Source of the DNA: Ophiosphaerella korrae
Lineage: Eukaryota; Ascomycota; Dothideomycetes; Pleosporales; Phaeosphaeriaceae
NCBI GenBank assembly: GCA_028456385.1
Contig: JALNQF010000127.1
Coordinates: 61,656 to 125,655, forward strand
Reading direction: 5' to 3'
Length of the DNA stretch: 64,000 bases
A program made the translations under genes and the position numbers. Below are positions 39,355 through 52,720 of this stretch, piece after piece (position 1 is the first letter of the stretch; the number at the start of each line of letters is the position of its first letter). Below the pieces are notes generated by a model. It did no database searches. It was not told the origin of the DNA and worked only from the letters and a program-made list of their open reading frames with translations.

Positions 39355-42300
39355 AGAGGGTTTTAACTTTAGAACTCTCCTAGTTTCTTTAAGTAGTTAA
39401 GTTTATTTTCTAGTTACTATATATCTTCTTATAGCTACCTTTTTTTATCTATACCTTTCTATTTTACTTAGTAATAATTTCTTCTATTATAAATTTAGTA
39501 TTATAAGATTTCTTTTACTTTTTATTCTTTTTATTCTCTATATATATCTATTTTATATATAAGTAGTTTTATAACTTCTAGTACTATCTTAAGTATTACT
39601 ATATAAAACGTTAAGTATATCTTTATCTTACTTAGTAGTTTTAATCTAAATATAACTAGTATAACTTTCTTCTTAATCTTATATAGTCTTAGTTTTACGT
39701 AGTCTAGTTTTAAACTAAGTTATTTACTCTTAATATTGTTTTATACTTACTATACTTTTTCTTCCTCTTTAAATTAAGTTCTCTCTCTATATTTTTTATT
39801 ATAGTACTTTACTATATAATTATATAAGAACTTATTAACTTATCTTAATTAATTATATATTTCTTTTATTCTATTTAAAAAGTTTTTTCTTCTTAGAGTC
39901 TAAGACTTTATATTTCTTAGTATCTAATATATATTAGAATTAAACCTATAGTTTATAAAAGCAAGTAATACTCTTATTACTATATTCTTTACGCTATTAT
40001 ATACTAACTGCACTATAAGTAGTAATTATACCTAGTTATTCTAGTTATAATTAAGGTAGTATTTTAAGTACTATTCTACTATCTAAATTCTTTATTCTAA
40101 CTATCTATCTATCTATAGATAGTATACTATTAATATTTAGTATATAATCTCTAATAATACTATTATTATTTTCTAAAGCTTTAATATAAATCTTATATCT
40201 ATATATATAATAATTTTATCTAGAATACTATATTAGCTAACTATAGTCCTTAGGAGCTAATATATAGTAACTTCTATCTTACTTTTCTCTTTATATAGAC
40301 TAAAGTATAAGTACTTTATAAGCTTATTTACTATTATTAGGATTTTATTATACTTGTTTCTTAATATTAGATTTCTAGATTTAAGTAACTTTGTAATAAA
40401 GTCTATTATAATAACTTATAAGAGTTACTCTAGTACTTTAACTAGTTATAGTATAATATATAGTATATATTTATTATATTTGTTTTTATAGTACTTTATA
40501 TAATCTTATAGTACTTCTATTACTAGCTATCTTACTTTTAGTATATAGTAATTTCTTAAAAGCTTATTTAGAATTTTCTTAATCTCTTAGTATTTATATA
40601 CTAGTAGCTTATAGAATTATTATATAAATTCCTTTTAAATTCTACTTAGAATATATATTCTTTTATAAGCTTTTATTAGTCTCTTTTAGATTTCTATCCT
40701 TTTTATTTCTTTAGAGGCTTTTACTATTTCTTTCTAGATCTAGTTATTTAGCTTATTACTCTTTCTTTTAAGTGTTATAGCTATTCTTAGCTTATTTAGA
40801 ACTAAGTATCCTTTTTTATTCTTAACTAGAACTATACTAGTAGTATTTACTTTTTTTTTTATAAATGTAGTCTTCTACTTAAAGTATATATATAACTTTA
40901 AAGTAAAATATTAATATCTATTTTTACTATCTTATATAGTTTTATATTAAGTTTTAATTTATTATAAATCCTCTAAGATACTTATAGTCTATATATACCC
41001 TTGTTTTATATTTTACTCTTTATAAGTATACTTTCAATTACTTAAATAGTTTATTAATTACTAGTATTTCTTTGTTATAGATTTATTAGTTTAAATCTAC
41101 TATTATTACTATTTTAGAGTTGTATTTAATTAAATAATCTTTCTTTATATTTTAGCTTTCTTGTATTAGTACTATCCTATAAACTAAATTTAATATATCT
41201 ATTTTTACTATTACTAGCAGGTCTAGGTTATATATTTTACTTACTAGGTTTTCTATAAATCTCTATTTAATCTAATAAAATACTTTACTATATTCCTTAG
41301 TCTATCTAAATATCGTGTCTTTCTTTATAAGTCTTATTAATATTTCTATATACTTAGACTATTTTACTATTAACTTTTTATAATAATTTACGAAATTATT
41401 AAACTACTATACTTCTTATAGGTTTTTTAGTATTAGCTATTCCTAGATTAATTTAATTTTACTTAAGTTAATCCTTATTTTTCCTAGTTTAATAATAAAT
41501 CTATAGAAGTCTATTTCTTTTATATAAAACTTATATTTTCTTATCTTAAGAAATAATTAATTTCTACTAGTCTTTCTAGTACCTTATTTATATATTATAC
41601 GTATCTGTCTTTTAATTCTAAAAATATAACGATATTATCTAGGTATATAAATATAAATTCGTCTAGGTATTCTTTTAGGACTATATTTATTCTTTCTTAG
41701 AATACTACTAGTATATTTATTAATCTAAAGAGTATAACTATGTATTTAAATAGTTTTTACTATATTTAGAATACTATTTTCTATATATTACCTTTTCTAA
41801 TCTTAATCTAATAGTAGGCGTTATAAATATCTAGTTTTATAAATATTTAAGCTTTCTATAGCCTATCTTGTATTTTATCTATATATAGTAAAGGGTATTA
41901 GTTTTTACTTATAATTACTTTTATCTTTCTAAAATTTATATAAAGTCTCTTATTATCTATTTCTTTTTTATTTATAAACGTAAGTCTATATACTACTAAA
42001 GATTAAGAATTTTATATCTATCTTTTTTTTATTACGTTATCTATAAATATTTACTTAATTTTAGACTCTTCTTTAGTCTTTCTCTAGACTAGGCTTTAAC
42101 TAACGTCTTTTCTTTCTTTTAGGTTTATTACTAAGTCTTATAGCTAATATTCTAGAAGATAGTCTTTAGGCTCTATAAGCTATTTTTCCTATTTCTTATA
42201 TTTATCTAGGAATTCTCCTTTATATATAGTTATATTAGCTTTTAATATATTTCTTTTAAAGTAACTAATATCTTTTATTTACTAATTAATTCTTAGGTTA

Positions 42301-44255
42301 GTTATTTATAACTATACTATCTCTAAGATTATATCTTGTTTCTTATTAATTATTATTATATCTATAACTAGGTTCTAAATCTTTAACCTTACTAGCTCTA
42401 ATATAGAAGGTACTAATTTAAACTTTATAAGTTCTTACAATAGTTTTCTCTTAATTATACTTAATTATCTAAGGTACTTTTTTATAGTATAACTTATTCT
42501 TTAATTTTTTATAAACTTCTTTAATATAAAAATCTTTATAGCTTTACTATTAATTATAACTTATATTCTTTTTCTTTAAAAGGTACTTTATTTTATAATA
42601 TATAAACTTATTATACCTTCTAGCCTTTTATACCTTAGTTATTTTATAAATTATCTATCTTATTAAAGCTATTATCTTACTTAATTCTTATTATCTTTAT
42701 ATTTTAGGTACTTCTCTTCTATATATTTATACAATAGTTTTCCTAAAATATATTTTTTAGATATTTTCTCTTAGTCTAATTTCTATACACTCCTTATTTT
42801 ATATCTTAATTAATTACTAACTTTAAATATTTTTAGCTTTAATTACTTTTATATAATTATACCTCTTTCTTTTTACTAGCTAGGTATAGTTTCTCACTTT
42901 AGGTTCTTTATATATATAGTAGCTTATATTTAAGTATAATACTTATAATACTTTAAAATATACTAGCTATTCTAGATATATCCTCTTATTATATCCTTTT
43001 TAGTACTTGTCTTTACTATATCTTATTTTTACTAGGATATAGTATACTACTAGTATATAAGATATATAGGCTTTATTAATCTATTTTATCTTACTTATAA
43101 GATATTACAACTCTCTTTATATAGGTATTCTTCTTATTATAATAGTATATTACTTTATCTAATATTAGAATATTATAAACTTTATTACTTTAGGATTATA
43201 TATTTTCTAGTCTTTATATTCTTCCTCTATACTTATAACTAGTAAGTATTTCTAAATAAATTACTATTATATAATAGGTTACTTTATACTCTCTATACTA
43301 TAGCTATTATAACTTTCTATATATAACTAGGTGTACTCTATACTTTTTATATTAACTTATCTCTTATTACTTTATAGTCTTTTAAAGGTAACTATAATAG
43401 TGTATTTATTACTTACTAGTTCTTTAGTAGTAACTAAGAGGTTTTAGAGTTCTTCTCCTTCTAAGTCTTTTATTAGTAAGTCCTTTATCTATAGTATTTT
43501 TTCTAGCTAATCTAAAGTTACTTCTTTTATTACTACTACTCTTTCTTTTTATAGAAACTAACTTACTTTTTACTTACTTAAAAAGTATATATAGTAGTTA
43601 TTATTATAATAAAAGGTTAAATAGAGTATTATATACTATAATTCTTTCCTTACTACTACTTTCTCTTAAGATTTATCTTATACTTTTAGTACTTCTTTCT
43701 TATCTTTAGTTATCTTTAACTAATTTTCTTTTTTTAGGTTTTTACTTTTATAGTCCTTTATAAAGTATTTTAGTTTCTTATATAGTAACCTAGCTTACTC
43801 TAGTTAAAGTATATAAAGTTTTTCTTTTTTTTTCTTATTAACTTTATTAGCGTTAAGGATTATAAAGTCTTTACTATTATAGCTACTAGGTAGTCCTCTA
43901 TATTTATTTATATTCTATTCTAAGAAGTTATTATTAACTTATATTACTTATCTCTTTTAAGCTTCTTATATCTTTAGTTTCTCTATCTAAATTAGTTTAT
44001 ATTAAATATTTAACTTTAGTCTTTATTTAAGCCTTAATATTAGAGATAGCTTATTCTATTCTATATTTTATAATAGTTGTTTAAACTATAATATATACTC
44101 TAGGATACTCTTATATTATCTAAGGTTCTTAAGCTTTTTTTTTAGGTTATTAGGTAATATCTATATCTTTAAATACTACTCTTATTCGTTATATAAAGTA
44201 TTATAACTTCTAAAGAGAAGTATTTTTTTATCTATTCTTATTCTTAGACTTTATA
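39355..44255 (-). pseudogene. Gypsy gag-pol of copy 4 (remainder at 51315-51682), RIP-degraded
   Basis: Minus-strand remains of the family-1 polyprotein: chromodomain-like end at about 39370-39530, integrase at about 40050-40430, RNase H start at about 41200-41230, reverse transcriptase YxDD box at about 41625-41660 and gag near 43750-44255. Compared with copy 3, about 47 bp are missing across the zinc-knuckle pair. Gag is then split by the plus-strand copy and resumes at 51315. It is the most stop-rich of the family-1 copies. Not functional. Confidence 0.72.
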
Positions 44256-44714
44256 TATTATAGGCGTAATAAGAGAAATCGAGATAGAACTAATTAGTCC
44301 TAACTTAGATGCTGACGAAGCATAGGACGAGCAGGGTAACGACCTTAATTAGGAGACTACTTATAACTAGGACACGTAGTAGTAATCTATAATTACGTGC
44401 AAATAGATTAAAGTAATCTATAATAACGTATAAATAGATTAAAGTAATCTATAATTACGTGTAAATAGATTAGTAGTAATCTGTAGCGTCGTATAAATAG
44501 ATTAGTAAAGATATATAGTTAATAAGGCGCGCATTATTAGGATAGTATTAGTAATCTAATCTCTAACCTAGAACGCTAATACTTAATATTGTACACATAA
44601 ATTAACTATTGTTTATAGTTATTGCTAATTATAATATAAACTTTTGCTATTACCTTGTAATCTACTAATAACCCTAATAGTTATTAGGAAGTTAACCTTA
44701 GTGTACCTATTACA
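44256..44714 (+). repeat. 5' LTR of the best preserved copy
   Basis: Ends CTATTACA; the first bases TATTATAGGCG correspond to TGTTATAGGCG in the partner. It carries about four tandem units of 31-33 bp (44381-44512) built on AGTAATCTATAATTACGTG. Differences from the 3' LTR are almost all G/A or C/T, with this copy keeping more G and C. Confidence 0.92.
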
Positions 44715-44759
44715 CCTTGCTAATTTTGTTATTATAAGAAGCGAAGCGTAAGTAGCGTA

Positions 44760-46110
44760 TAGTCTAGCTAATATAATAGTAGAAAGTTTAACTAAAAAAG
44801 TAGCTAAAGCACCCCTAAGTAGTTATAAGTTAGATAATATAGTATAGAAGGCAATTTAAGAATACATAAATATCTTAATCTCTAAGAAAGAAGTTATAAG
44901 AATAATTATTAACGCCTTAGAAATATAGAATAAAGAACTATAGGATTATTTAAAATAGAATAAAGTATAAATTAAAGCTATTATTAAATAATAGAACTAG
45001 ATAGAATTAATTACCTAACGACTAGAAATAAGTGTAACAAAGAAACTACTTAAGATACTAGTACTTAAGAAGTTTAATAGAACAAAGGAAAAACTAAGAC
45101 TTTTTATAGTATTAGTACAACTCTAGATAGATATACAAGTACTATACTTTAATATAGAAGAAAAGAAAGTAATATATATTAGAATACACCTTAAGGAAGA
45201 TATAATAAGATAGTTTAAACCTTACTAGATAGACTATACAATATACGCCCTAATAATATAGAAAGATAAAACTAGAGCTATCTTTAGAAGTTATAAATAC
45301 TTTACTAAACGAATAAGAGTAGTATTTAGGGATATAGATATTACCTAATAAGCTAAAGAAAAACTCAAGAGGCTTATATAGAGCAAGAGTATTCTAGAAT
45401 ATATATTATAATTTAAGTAACTAGTACAAAATACAGAATAGAACAAAGTATCCTTAATATTATAATTTAAACAAGGATTAAACACGAAGATTAGATATAA
45501 AATAATCTACATAGAGAAACTAAGGATACTAGAAGCTCTAAAATATTAGGTAATATAAATTAACAACGATCTTTAAGAATAGAAGAAGAATAAGTAAAGG
45601 AACTAACTACGAAACTAGGATAGTAGAGACCCTATAATCCTTAATGCTAACAAGGATAAGAAAAAGAAGAAGAATAAAGACTTTACGTGCTTTAACTATA
45701 GTAAGAAAGGCTACTACGTAAAAGACTACTAATTATAGAAGAAGAAGGATATAGTATATTATAAATATAGAAAACTAAGACACTTTATAAAAGACTATAA
45801 AAGTAAGGACTACAAGAAAGATAAAGAAGCCTAGTTAAAGACGATAGAGGGTAAGAAAGAAGCACTAAAAATATAGGCTAAACCTTAGGAAAAGGTAGCT
45901 AGGAGTAAAGAATTATAATACGTAATACTCTATTAGACCTTTTATTATAAAGATAACGACTATATATATTTTTCTAGTAAGTAGAGAGTAGGATAGTTTT
46001 TATAGAAAAATAGAGTAGTAGTAATAAAAGAAAGAATAAAAATATAGCTAGAAGAAATAGTATATATAATAGACTTACTAATAGAAGATTTAGAAAGGGA
46101 GAAGCCCTAG
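44760..46110 (+). pseudogene. Gypsy gag, RIP-degraded
   Basis: Gag is the capsid and nucleocapsid polyprotein that packages element RNA in the cytoplasm. Here two CCHC knuckles are readable in tandem at about 45683-45805: CFNYSKKGYYVKDY, then YYKYRKLRHFIKDY, where several Cys and His are read as Tyr, the change expected when TGC/CAC codons become TAC/TAT. Upstream lies a charged, Lys/Glu-rich region that would hold the capsid domain. Stops are scattered and the frame cannot be translated whole. It precedes pol on the same strand, as usual for Ty3/Gypsy. Its right limit is approximate. Confidence 0.72.
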
Positions 46111-49100
46111 ACCTTATCGATCCCTACTAAAGGACTAGTAGAGGATAAGAAGACTACTACAGTTGCTTCTAAAGAACTGCGAAGTAATAAAGAAGAAGTT
46201 AATATAAGAGGTATAGAGTATACCTAGTTAATATATAGCTACAATAGCTATACAACAATAGATATAAAGGAATAAAACAAAGAATAGAAATTTATTTAGA
46301 AATACTTACTAGTTATAAGTATAGAGAAAGTATACAAAGATTAGAAGATATACAATCCTAAGAATATAAAGTTTATAGCTTTCTAATAATAGATAGAGTA
46401 ATAAATAGTTGTAGTAAGAAGAATACTTATATAAAGAGAGTAGCAACACCTTATAAAAAGAACGTAATAGATTAATAAAGCTTATATACTATAAGTACTA
46501 GTAGTATACTATATCTTAATATAAGAAACACCTAGAAAAGATAGATACTAGGAAGGAGACAACAAAAAGATAAATCTAGAATATCTAGTATACTTTAAAA
46601 TAGTATAGCTGTTATACTTAAATATAAACTATATTATACATAGAAACTCTAAAGTAAGAAACAATATATAGCTAGTAAGAAAGAAAAATTACGACTATAT
46701 AAAAGCAATTCTAGTAGAAGATATTACTAGATAGGAAATAATACCTAAAAACAGATATATAGTAATAAGGCTAGGACCTAAATTATCTAAGAAATGCGTC
46801 TTAGGAGGACTATAGTACAAATACACGAATAACGAATGTCTAAAATATAAGGAACGAAAACTCTAAGTAGGGTAATAGCCCTAGAAAAATAGACAATTTA
46901 CAAAATTACCTAAGAACAGCTAGAAGGTATAGGAGGCCTATATATTACGAAAACAAGTATATACTAAGGAAAGAAAGTATAATTAATAATTAATAGTAGA
47001 GCTACAAGGAACTTTATATTAAAGAAGTTTATAGAAAACTAAGGAATACGCTATATAACAAAGAAGTACCTTTAATAATTAAGTATAATTAAAGGAAAAC
47101 TATTCTAGGAACCTATTAAGTTTAAGATAGTTCCCTCTACACTAGAGCTAAAAGGAATAATAATTAAAAATATAGTTATAGATATAACAACAATTAATAA
47201 TAAATAAAACATAATACTAGGTATACTATAGTTATAGATAACTAACCTATACATTAATTAGAGAATAGGAAGAATTAGCTACTATAAGATAGAAATATTA
47301 AAAGCTAATATAAATACCTACAAAGGAAAATTCTTAGACAAATATAAGAAGTAGGAAATACAGCTTATAGAACCTAAAGACTATCTCCTAGAATATTAGC
47401 TATAGGACTTAGTAATAGAACTAGAAGAAAGAAAAGACGTAGGATAGAGCCTAGTTTATTAAAAAACTAAAGAAGAATCCTAAATTAAGCGAATATTTAT
47501 CTAGAACGCAATAAAAAAAGGATAGATAAGAGAATCTAAATCCTTAGTAGTATATAGACTTATATTCGTAGATAAAAAAGAGATAAGTAAAAAGAGACCT
47601 TGTGTAGATTTTAGAAAAACTAACGTAGTTATAAGTAAGAACTAATATCCCCTACTATAAATAGACGTAATACAAAATAGACTATAAAGAGCAATAATCT
47701 TTACAAAACTAGATATCTAAAACGCCTACTACTAAATTAGAATTAGAAAAGGTAATAAATAGAAAATAGTATTCTAAACACAATATAGACTATATAAATA
47801 CTTAGTTATACCTTTTAGACTAACAAATATACTAGTAGTATTCTAAGAAAGAATTAATATAGTACTAAGAGAATACTTAGACGTATTTATATTTATGTAT
47901 TTAGATAATATCTTTATATTCTTAGAAATAGAGGAAGAATATATATAGTATATATACAAGGTACTAGAAAAACTAGCAAAAAACAAATTATTACTTAAAA
48001 TAAGATAATGCAAGTTCTATACAAAAGAAATAGATTTCTTAGGGTTTATTATAGAACTAAGGAAAATTAAGATTAACTTAGAGAAGATTAAATTAATTAA
48101 TAAATAGCTAATACTAAAGAACCTAAAAAAAGTATAATAATTCTATAGGCTAGTAAACTTTTATAAGAAGTTAATAATAAGATAGTTTAAAGATATAGAA
48201 CTAATAACTAAGCTTATAAAAAAAGATATACTATTTAAATAGACTAAAGAATGTAATAAAGTATTTTATAAGATTAAAAAGAAGTTTATAGAAAATCTAG
48301 TTATTAGAATATATAACCTAGACCTACTAGTAATAGTAAAAATAGACGCATCTAACTTAGTCTACAGAATAGCACTAATATAGGAAGATCTAAGGACTAA
48401 ATAAGAATACTTAGTTAAATACTTCTCTAAGAAAATAAAGCTAGTAGAGCTTAATTACCTAATTTACAACAAGGAGATACTAGTAATCTACAAAGTATTT
48501 AAATAATAGAGAGTATACCTATAAAGAGTAAAGTATAAAATAAAAGTCTATATAGATTATAAGAATCTTATAGGATTTATAATAAATAAGGAGCTATTAT
48601 AACGCTATATAAGATAGTAGGAATTTTTATTAATATTTAACTTAGAAATTATATATATAAAAGGGAAAGACAATTAATTTATAGATACTCTTAGTAGAAG
48701 ACTAGACTTATAAGAAGAAGTAAACGCTACTAGTATAGTTCTAATTAAGAACGAGTAAAGATATTTAGTCCTAAATACACTTAAAATAGCTGTAACACTT
48801 AGAAGAACAAGTAGTAAGCTAGATAAATAGATTTAGAAAATAACGTAAAAAGTATCTAAAAAAAATAGAGAAGCTAGAAATCTAAGAAGGATTTGCACAA
48901 GCCTATAGAAGAATATACGTTCTAGGAAAAATCTAGAGAGAATTTATACAACGATTCTATAAACTACTAGTATATAGATACTAGAGAACTAAGAAAATAT
49001 TAAATAGACTCCTAAGAGATTACTATATTCTAAGAGTAAGATAATTAGTAGAAGAGGCGCTATAAGACTATATAGAATACTATAGGAATAAGTATAATAG

Positions 49101-50205
49101 ATACATACTATATAGAATATTATAACTAGTTAAAGTACTAGAGTAACTTTAGGGAGTAATAATAATAGACTTTATTACAAAGTTGCCTAAATTAAAAAGT
49201 CTAATATTAAGAATTAAGTATAATAGAATACTTATAATAGTAGATAAGCTTACAAAGTATATATACTTTAGACTATATAAAGAAAAAAGTAAGATAGAGG
49301 TTTCTATATACTAGGTTCTAGAAACTATAGTTAGCTAATATAGTACTCTAGATAAAATTATTATAGATAGAGATATATAATTTATATTAAAACTATAGAA
49401 AATAATAATAGTATAATTAGGAATATAACACGCTATATTAACAGTATATTACTTATAAATAGATAGATAATTAGAATAAATAAAGTAGATAGTAGAATAG
49501 TATCTAAGATACTACCTTAACTACAACTAGAATAATTAGGTATAGTTACTACCTATAGTATAGTTATTTTACAATAGCGTAAAGAATATAGTAATAAGAG
49601 TATTACTTTTCTTTATAAACTATAGATTTAACTCTAATATATATTAAACACTAAGAAATATAGAATCTTAGACTCTATAAAGAGAAAACTTTGTAAATAG
49701 AATAAAAGAAATATATAATTAACTAAGATAGGACGCGAAGTTCTTATATAATTAAATAGTAAAGTACTATAACAAGAAATATAAAGAAGGACCCTAATTT
49801 AGAGAGAGAGAAAAAGTATAGTTAGTCTAAAAGAACACTAAGAGTAAATAACCTAGTTTAAAACTAGATTATATTAAGATAGGACTATATAAGATTAAGA
49901 AGAAAGTTACACTAGTTATATTTAAACTAAAGCTACTAAGTAAAATAAGGATATACCTAATATTCTATATAGTACTACTAGAACAAGTACTACAAGATAT
50001 AGAACTACTAGTATACAAAGTAGATATATATAGAGAATAAGAGGAATAAGAAGTAAAAGAAATCCTAGTATACTAGTTCTATAATAGTAGAAACTACTAC
50101 CTAGTAAAATAGATAGGTATAGATATAAAAGGGTAACTATAGAAAGATATATAGGAACTAGAAGACAACCTTAATTACTCTAAGAAACTAGAGGAGTTCT
50201 AAAAT
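46110..50205 (+). pseudogene. Gypsy pol (protease, reverse transcriptase, RNase H, integrase, chromodomain), RIP-degraded
   Basis: Pol copies element RNA into DNA and inserts it into chromatin. The domains follow the order of chromoviruses: protease region at about 46900-47250, reverse transcriptase from about 47590 (word CVDFRKTN) with the YxDD box FMYLDNIFIF at 47893-47922, RNase H from about 48338 (word KIDASNLVY), integrase zinc-binding region at about 48960-49100, integrase core with the first Asp at about 49170 (DFITKLPKLK) and the later catalytic part at about 49330-49600. The C-terminal segment at 50018-50200 ends in words like YLVKQIG and LEDNLN..KKLEEF, resembling a chromodomain. 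Many TAG/TAA stops; not functional. Confidence 0.82.
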
Positions 50206-50855
50206 TAAAACTCTCTAGAACGCCTTGTAGCGAACTAAGAAAATTAATATTACTACTACTAGATAGAGAGGTAATAGGAACACTTAACGTAATAGGAATA
50301 GCCTCTACTATAGCCTTAAAATTAAGCTTAGACTCTATAAAAGTAGCTTACGCGATAAACTTTTTATTATTTAAGGCCTTTGTCTTATAGAGACAAAGTA
50401 GACAAGTGTAATTTTCTACTTATATACTTAGAATCTAATTACGTTCTTTTTTAGCCTTAGTAATCTATTTAGATAGTTTATCTCAAGTATAGTTAACAGC
50501 TCTCCTTATTATAAATAAGTACAGACGCGTAAATAAGTATTATTAACTTATACTCTACAAGAGATATACTATAAAGATTATAAGACGTATAAGTATTAAT
50601 ACAAATATACGCCTTATAGGCCTTACTATATTTTAAAGAAATATACTCTACAAGAGGATTTAAAGATTTATAACAAGAATAGAGAAATATAGTAATACTA
50701 TAACGTAATACACGATCTACTAATTAAAGATAATAAAGGGTAGACTTAGTAGGTATAAAGATAGAGAATAAAGAACTCTATATTAACAAAGAAACTAGAT
50801 TAATAACTCTAGCTCTAGAATAGATAAACTAGAACCTACCTAGAGGGGGAGATAG
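50206..50855 (+). other. Long 3' untranslated region of the best preserved copy
   Basis: About 650 bp separate pol from the 3' LTR, and the matching stretch is present in every family-1 copy, so it belongs to the element. No clear protein is readable on either strand. It ends in the polypurine tract. Confidence 0.6.
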
Positions 50856-51314
50856 TGTTATAGGCGTAACAAGAGAAATTAAGATAGAACTAATTAGTCC
50901 TAACTTAGATACTAACAAAGTATAAGACGAGTAAGGTAACGACTTTAATTAGGAGACTACTTATAACTAGGACACGTAGTAGTAATCTATAATTACGTAC
51001 AAATAGATTAGAGTAATCTATAATAATATATAAATAGATTAAGGTAATCTATAATTATATACAAATAGAATAGTAGTAATCTATAGTGTTGCAAAAATAG
51101 ATTAGCAAAGATATATAGTTAATAAGACGCGTATTATTAGGATAGTATTAGTAATCTAATCCCTAACCTAGAACGCTAATACTTAATATTGTACACACAA
51201 ATTAACTATTGTTTATAGTTATTACTAATTATAATATAAACTTTTGCTATTACCTTGTAATCTACTAATAACCCTAATAGTTATTAAGAAGTTAACCCTA
51301 GTGCACCTATTATA
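50856..51314 (+). repeat. 3' LTR of the best preserved copy
   Basis: Starts TGTTATAGGCG, aligned end to end with 44256-44714, and ends CTATTATA where the partner has CTATTACA. Four central repeat units of 31-33 bp are present as in the 5' LTR. Confidence 0.92.
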
Positions 51315-51682
51315 TTAAGGGCTATAGTCTATCTAATAGATTTTAAACTATCTTATTATATCTACTTTAAAGTATATTCTATTATATATAACTTTTTTTT
51401 ATTTATATTAAAATATAGTCCCTATATATCTATCTAGATTTATACTAAAGCTAGAAAAAGCTTTAGTTTCTTTTTTATTCTATTAAACTTCTCTAGTACT
51501 AGTATCTTTAGTAGCTTCTTTATTTTACTTATCTCTTGTTATTAAGTAATTACTTTAATTAAGTTTTATTCTATTATAATATCGTTATCCTAAGCTTTAT
51601 TCTACTTTATATATTCTTATTATTTCTTATTCTATGTTTCTAAGGTATTAATTATACTCTATATATTTTCTTAGTCTATAAT

Positions 51683-51912
51683 TATAAGGGAGTTATCCCT
51701 TATATCTCTTATTTTCGCACTAATATTGTAAAACTTACTAATATTACAAACTTACTAATATTTAACTATATTTCTACTTTTAGTTAGCGCTTAGTAAGCT
51801 ACTAGGTATATATACCTAGTACTTACTTAGATAGCTTTATCTACTATTTACCCTTTTTAGTTAATTATTAAAACTACTTTATTAAGTTATTTTATATAAA
51901 GTCTACCTTATA
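51683..51912 (+). repeat. Solo LTR of a third LTR family, copy B1
   Basis: 230 bp alignable with 60858-61128. The ends TATAAGG...CCTTATA are RIP-altered forms of a perfect 7-bp inverted terminal pair TGTAAGG...CCTTACA. Copy 4 ends at its left edge. The flanks (ATAAT, AATAT) do not give a clear duplication. Orientation is arbitrary because no internal sequence accompanies it. Confidence 0.7.
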
Positions 51913-52720
51913 AATATATAATAAATCTATAGGTTAGAAATTACTAAATTACTAACTTAATAAAATTAATAAGTATATAGGTACTTATATATATTATATA
52001 GAAACTTTTTAGTTAAATATAGATTAACTTATATACTAATAGTTATATACTTAACTTACTTATAATACTTATTTACTACTAATAAATTTTAATAATACCT
52101 CTTTATTTTACTTTATATCTTAAATAAGTAAAGTTATTAACTTTAATTTAAGCTTACTAAATATATATTATCTAAGATTTATTATAATTATAAATATTAT
52201 TATACTTAATTTTTCTTACTTTAGTAATATTTTAATAACCCCTACTTATATTATAGTAGAGAGTATAGATTATTAATTTCTCTTAGTTTATATACTTATA
52301 TTAATAAATATTTAGCTATATTAGTATCTTAGTCTTTAGATATTTTAAAATATAGCTAATTTATAAATTATATAAAGGCTTCTATTAAAGTAAGAAATTC
52401 TATATTAAATTCTATTACTTAAGTATAAAGAAATTATATTATAATTTATACCTATACTCTCTTTATATTATAAAAATCTACTAAAGTAACTAGTAGCTAG
52501 TATAGGATATAGTCTTAGCTACTAATTAAAACCTAAATATAATAATAGGAAGGTATACTAAGTACGTTATAAGTACCTAACTTATAGCACTCTAGTAAGT
52601 ACTATAGAATATTTAAAGTTAAAAACTTACTTAAAATTTATTTATATAGAGTAATATTAAGCTTTAAAATTAATATAAGTAATATTTAACTACTAAGATA
52701 GATTTCTAAGAATTAATATA
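51913..52720. other. Unassigned AT-rich DNA at the edge of the GC-balanced island
   Basis: RIP-like composition, with no LTR, reverse transcriptase or transposase words recognised. Together with the stretch to its right it could be the leader and gag start of a minus-strand element, but I cannot show this. Confidence 0.3.

Larger units (their letters stand above)
44256..51314 (+). mobile_element. Family-1 Gypsy element, best preserved copy, complete (7059 bp)
   Basis: Plus-strand element with LTRs of identical length, 44256-44714 and 50856-51314 (459 bp each). It sits inside copy 4, whose gag continues on both sides. The bases flanking it (TTATA on the left, TTAAG on the right) do not form a clear duplication. 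A polypurine tract AGAGGGGGAGATAG lies directly before the 3' LTR (about 50842-50855). CpA is common but TpG is rare on the plus strand, so RIP has acted almost only on the antisense strand. It is the reference for reading the other copies. Confidence 0.92.
38223..51682 (-). mobile_element. Family-1 Gypsy element, copy 4, 5' side truncated, holding the plus-strand copy
   Basis: Heavily mutated minus-strand element. Its 3' LTR is 38223-38679 and its body runs to 44255, is interrupted by the plus-strand copy (44256-51314), and continues at 51315 with the gag segment that collinear copy 3 has at this point. The body ends near 51682 at an unrelated solo LTR; the rest of gag and the 5' LTR are missing, so no target-site duplication can be found. 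Several internal deletions are visible, one removing much of a zinc knuckle near 43765. Confidence 0.85.

Noticed and set aside
44251..51319. Clear 5-bp target duplication for the best preserved Gypsy copy
   Set aside because: Left TTATA and right TTAAG agree at only three bases, and RIP cannot convert T to G; left unassigned although insertion into copy 4 is clear.
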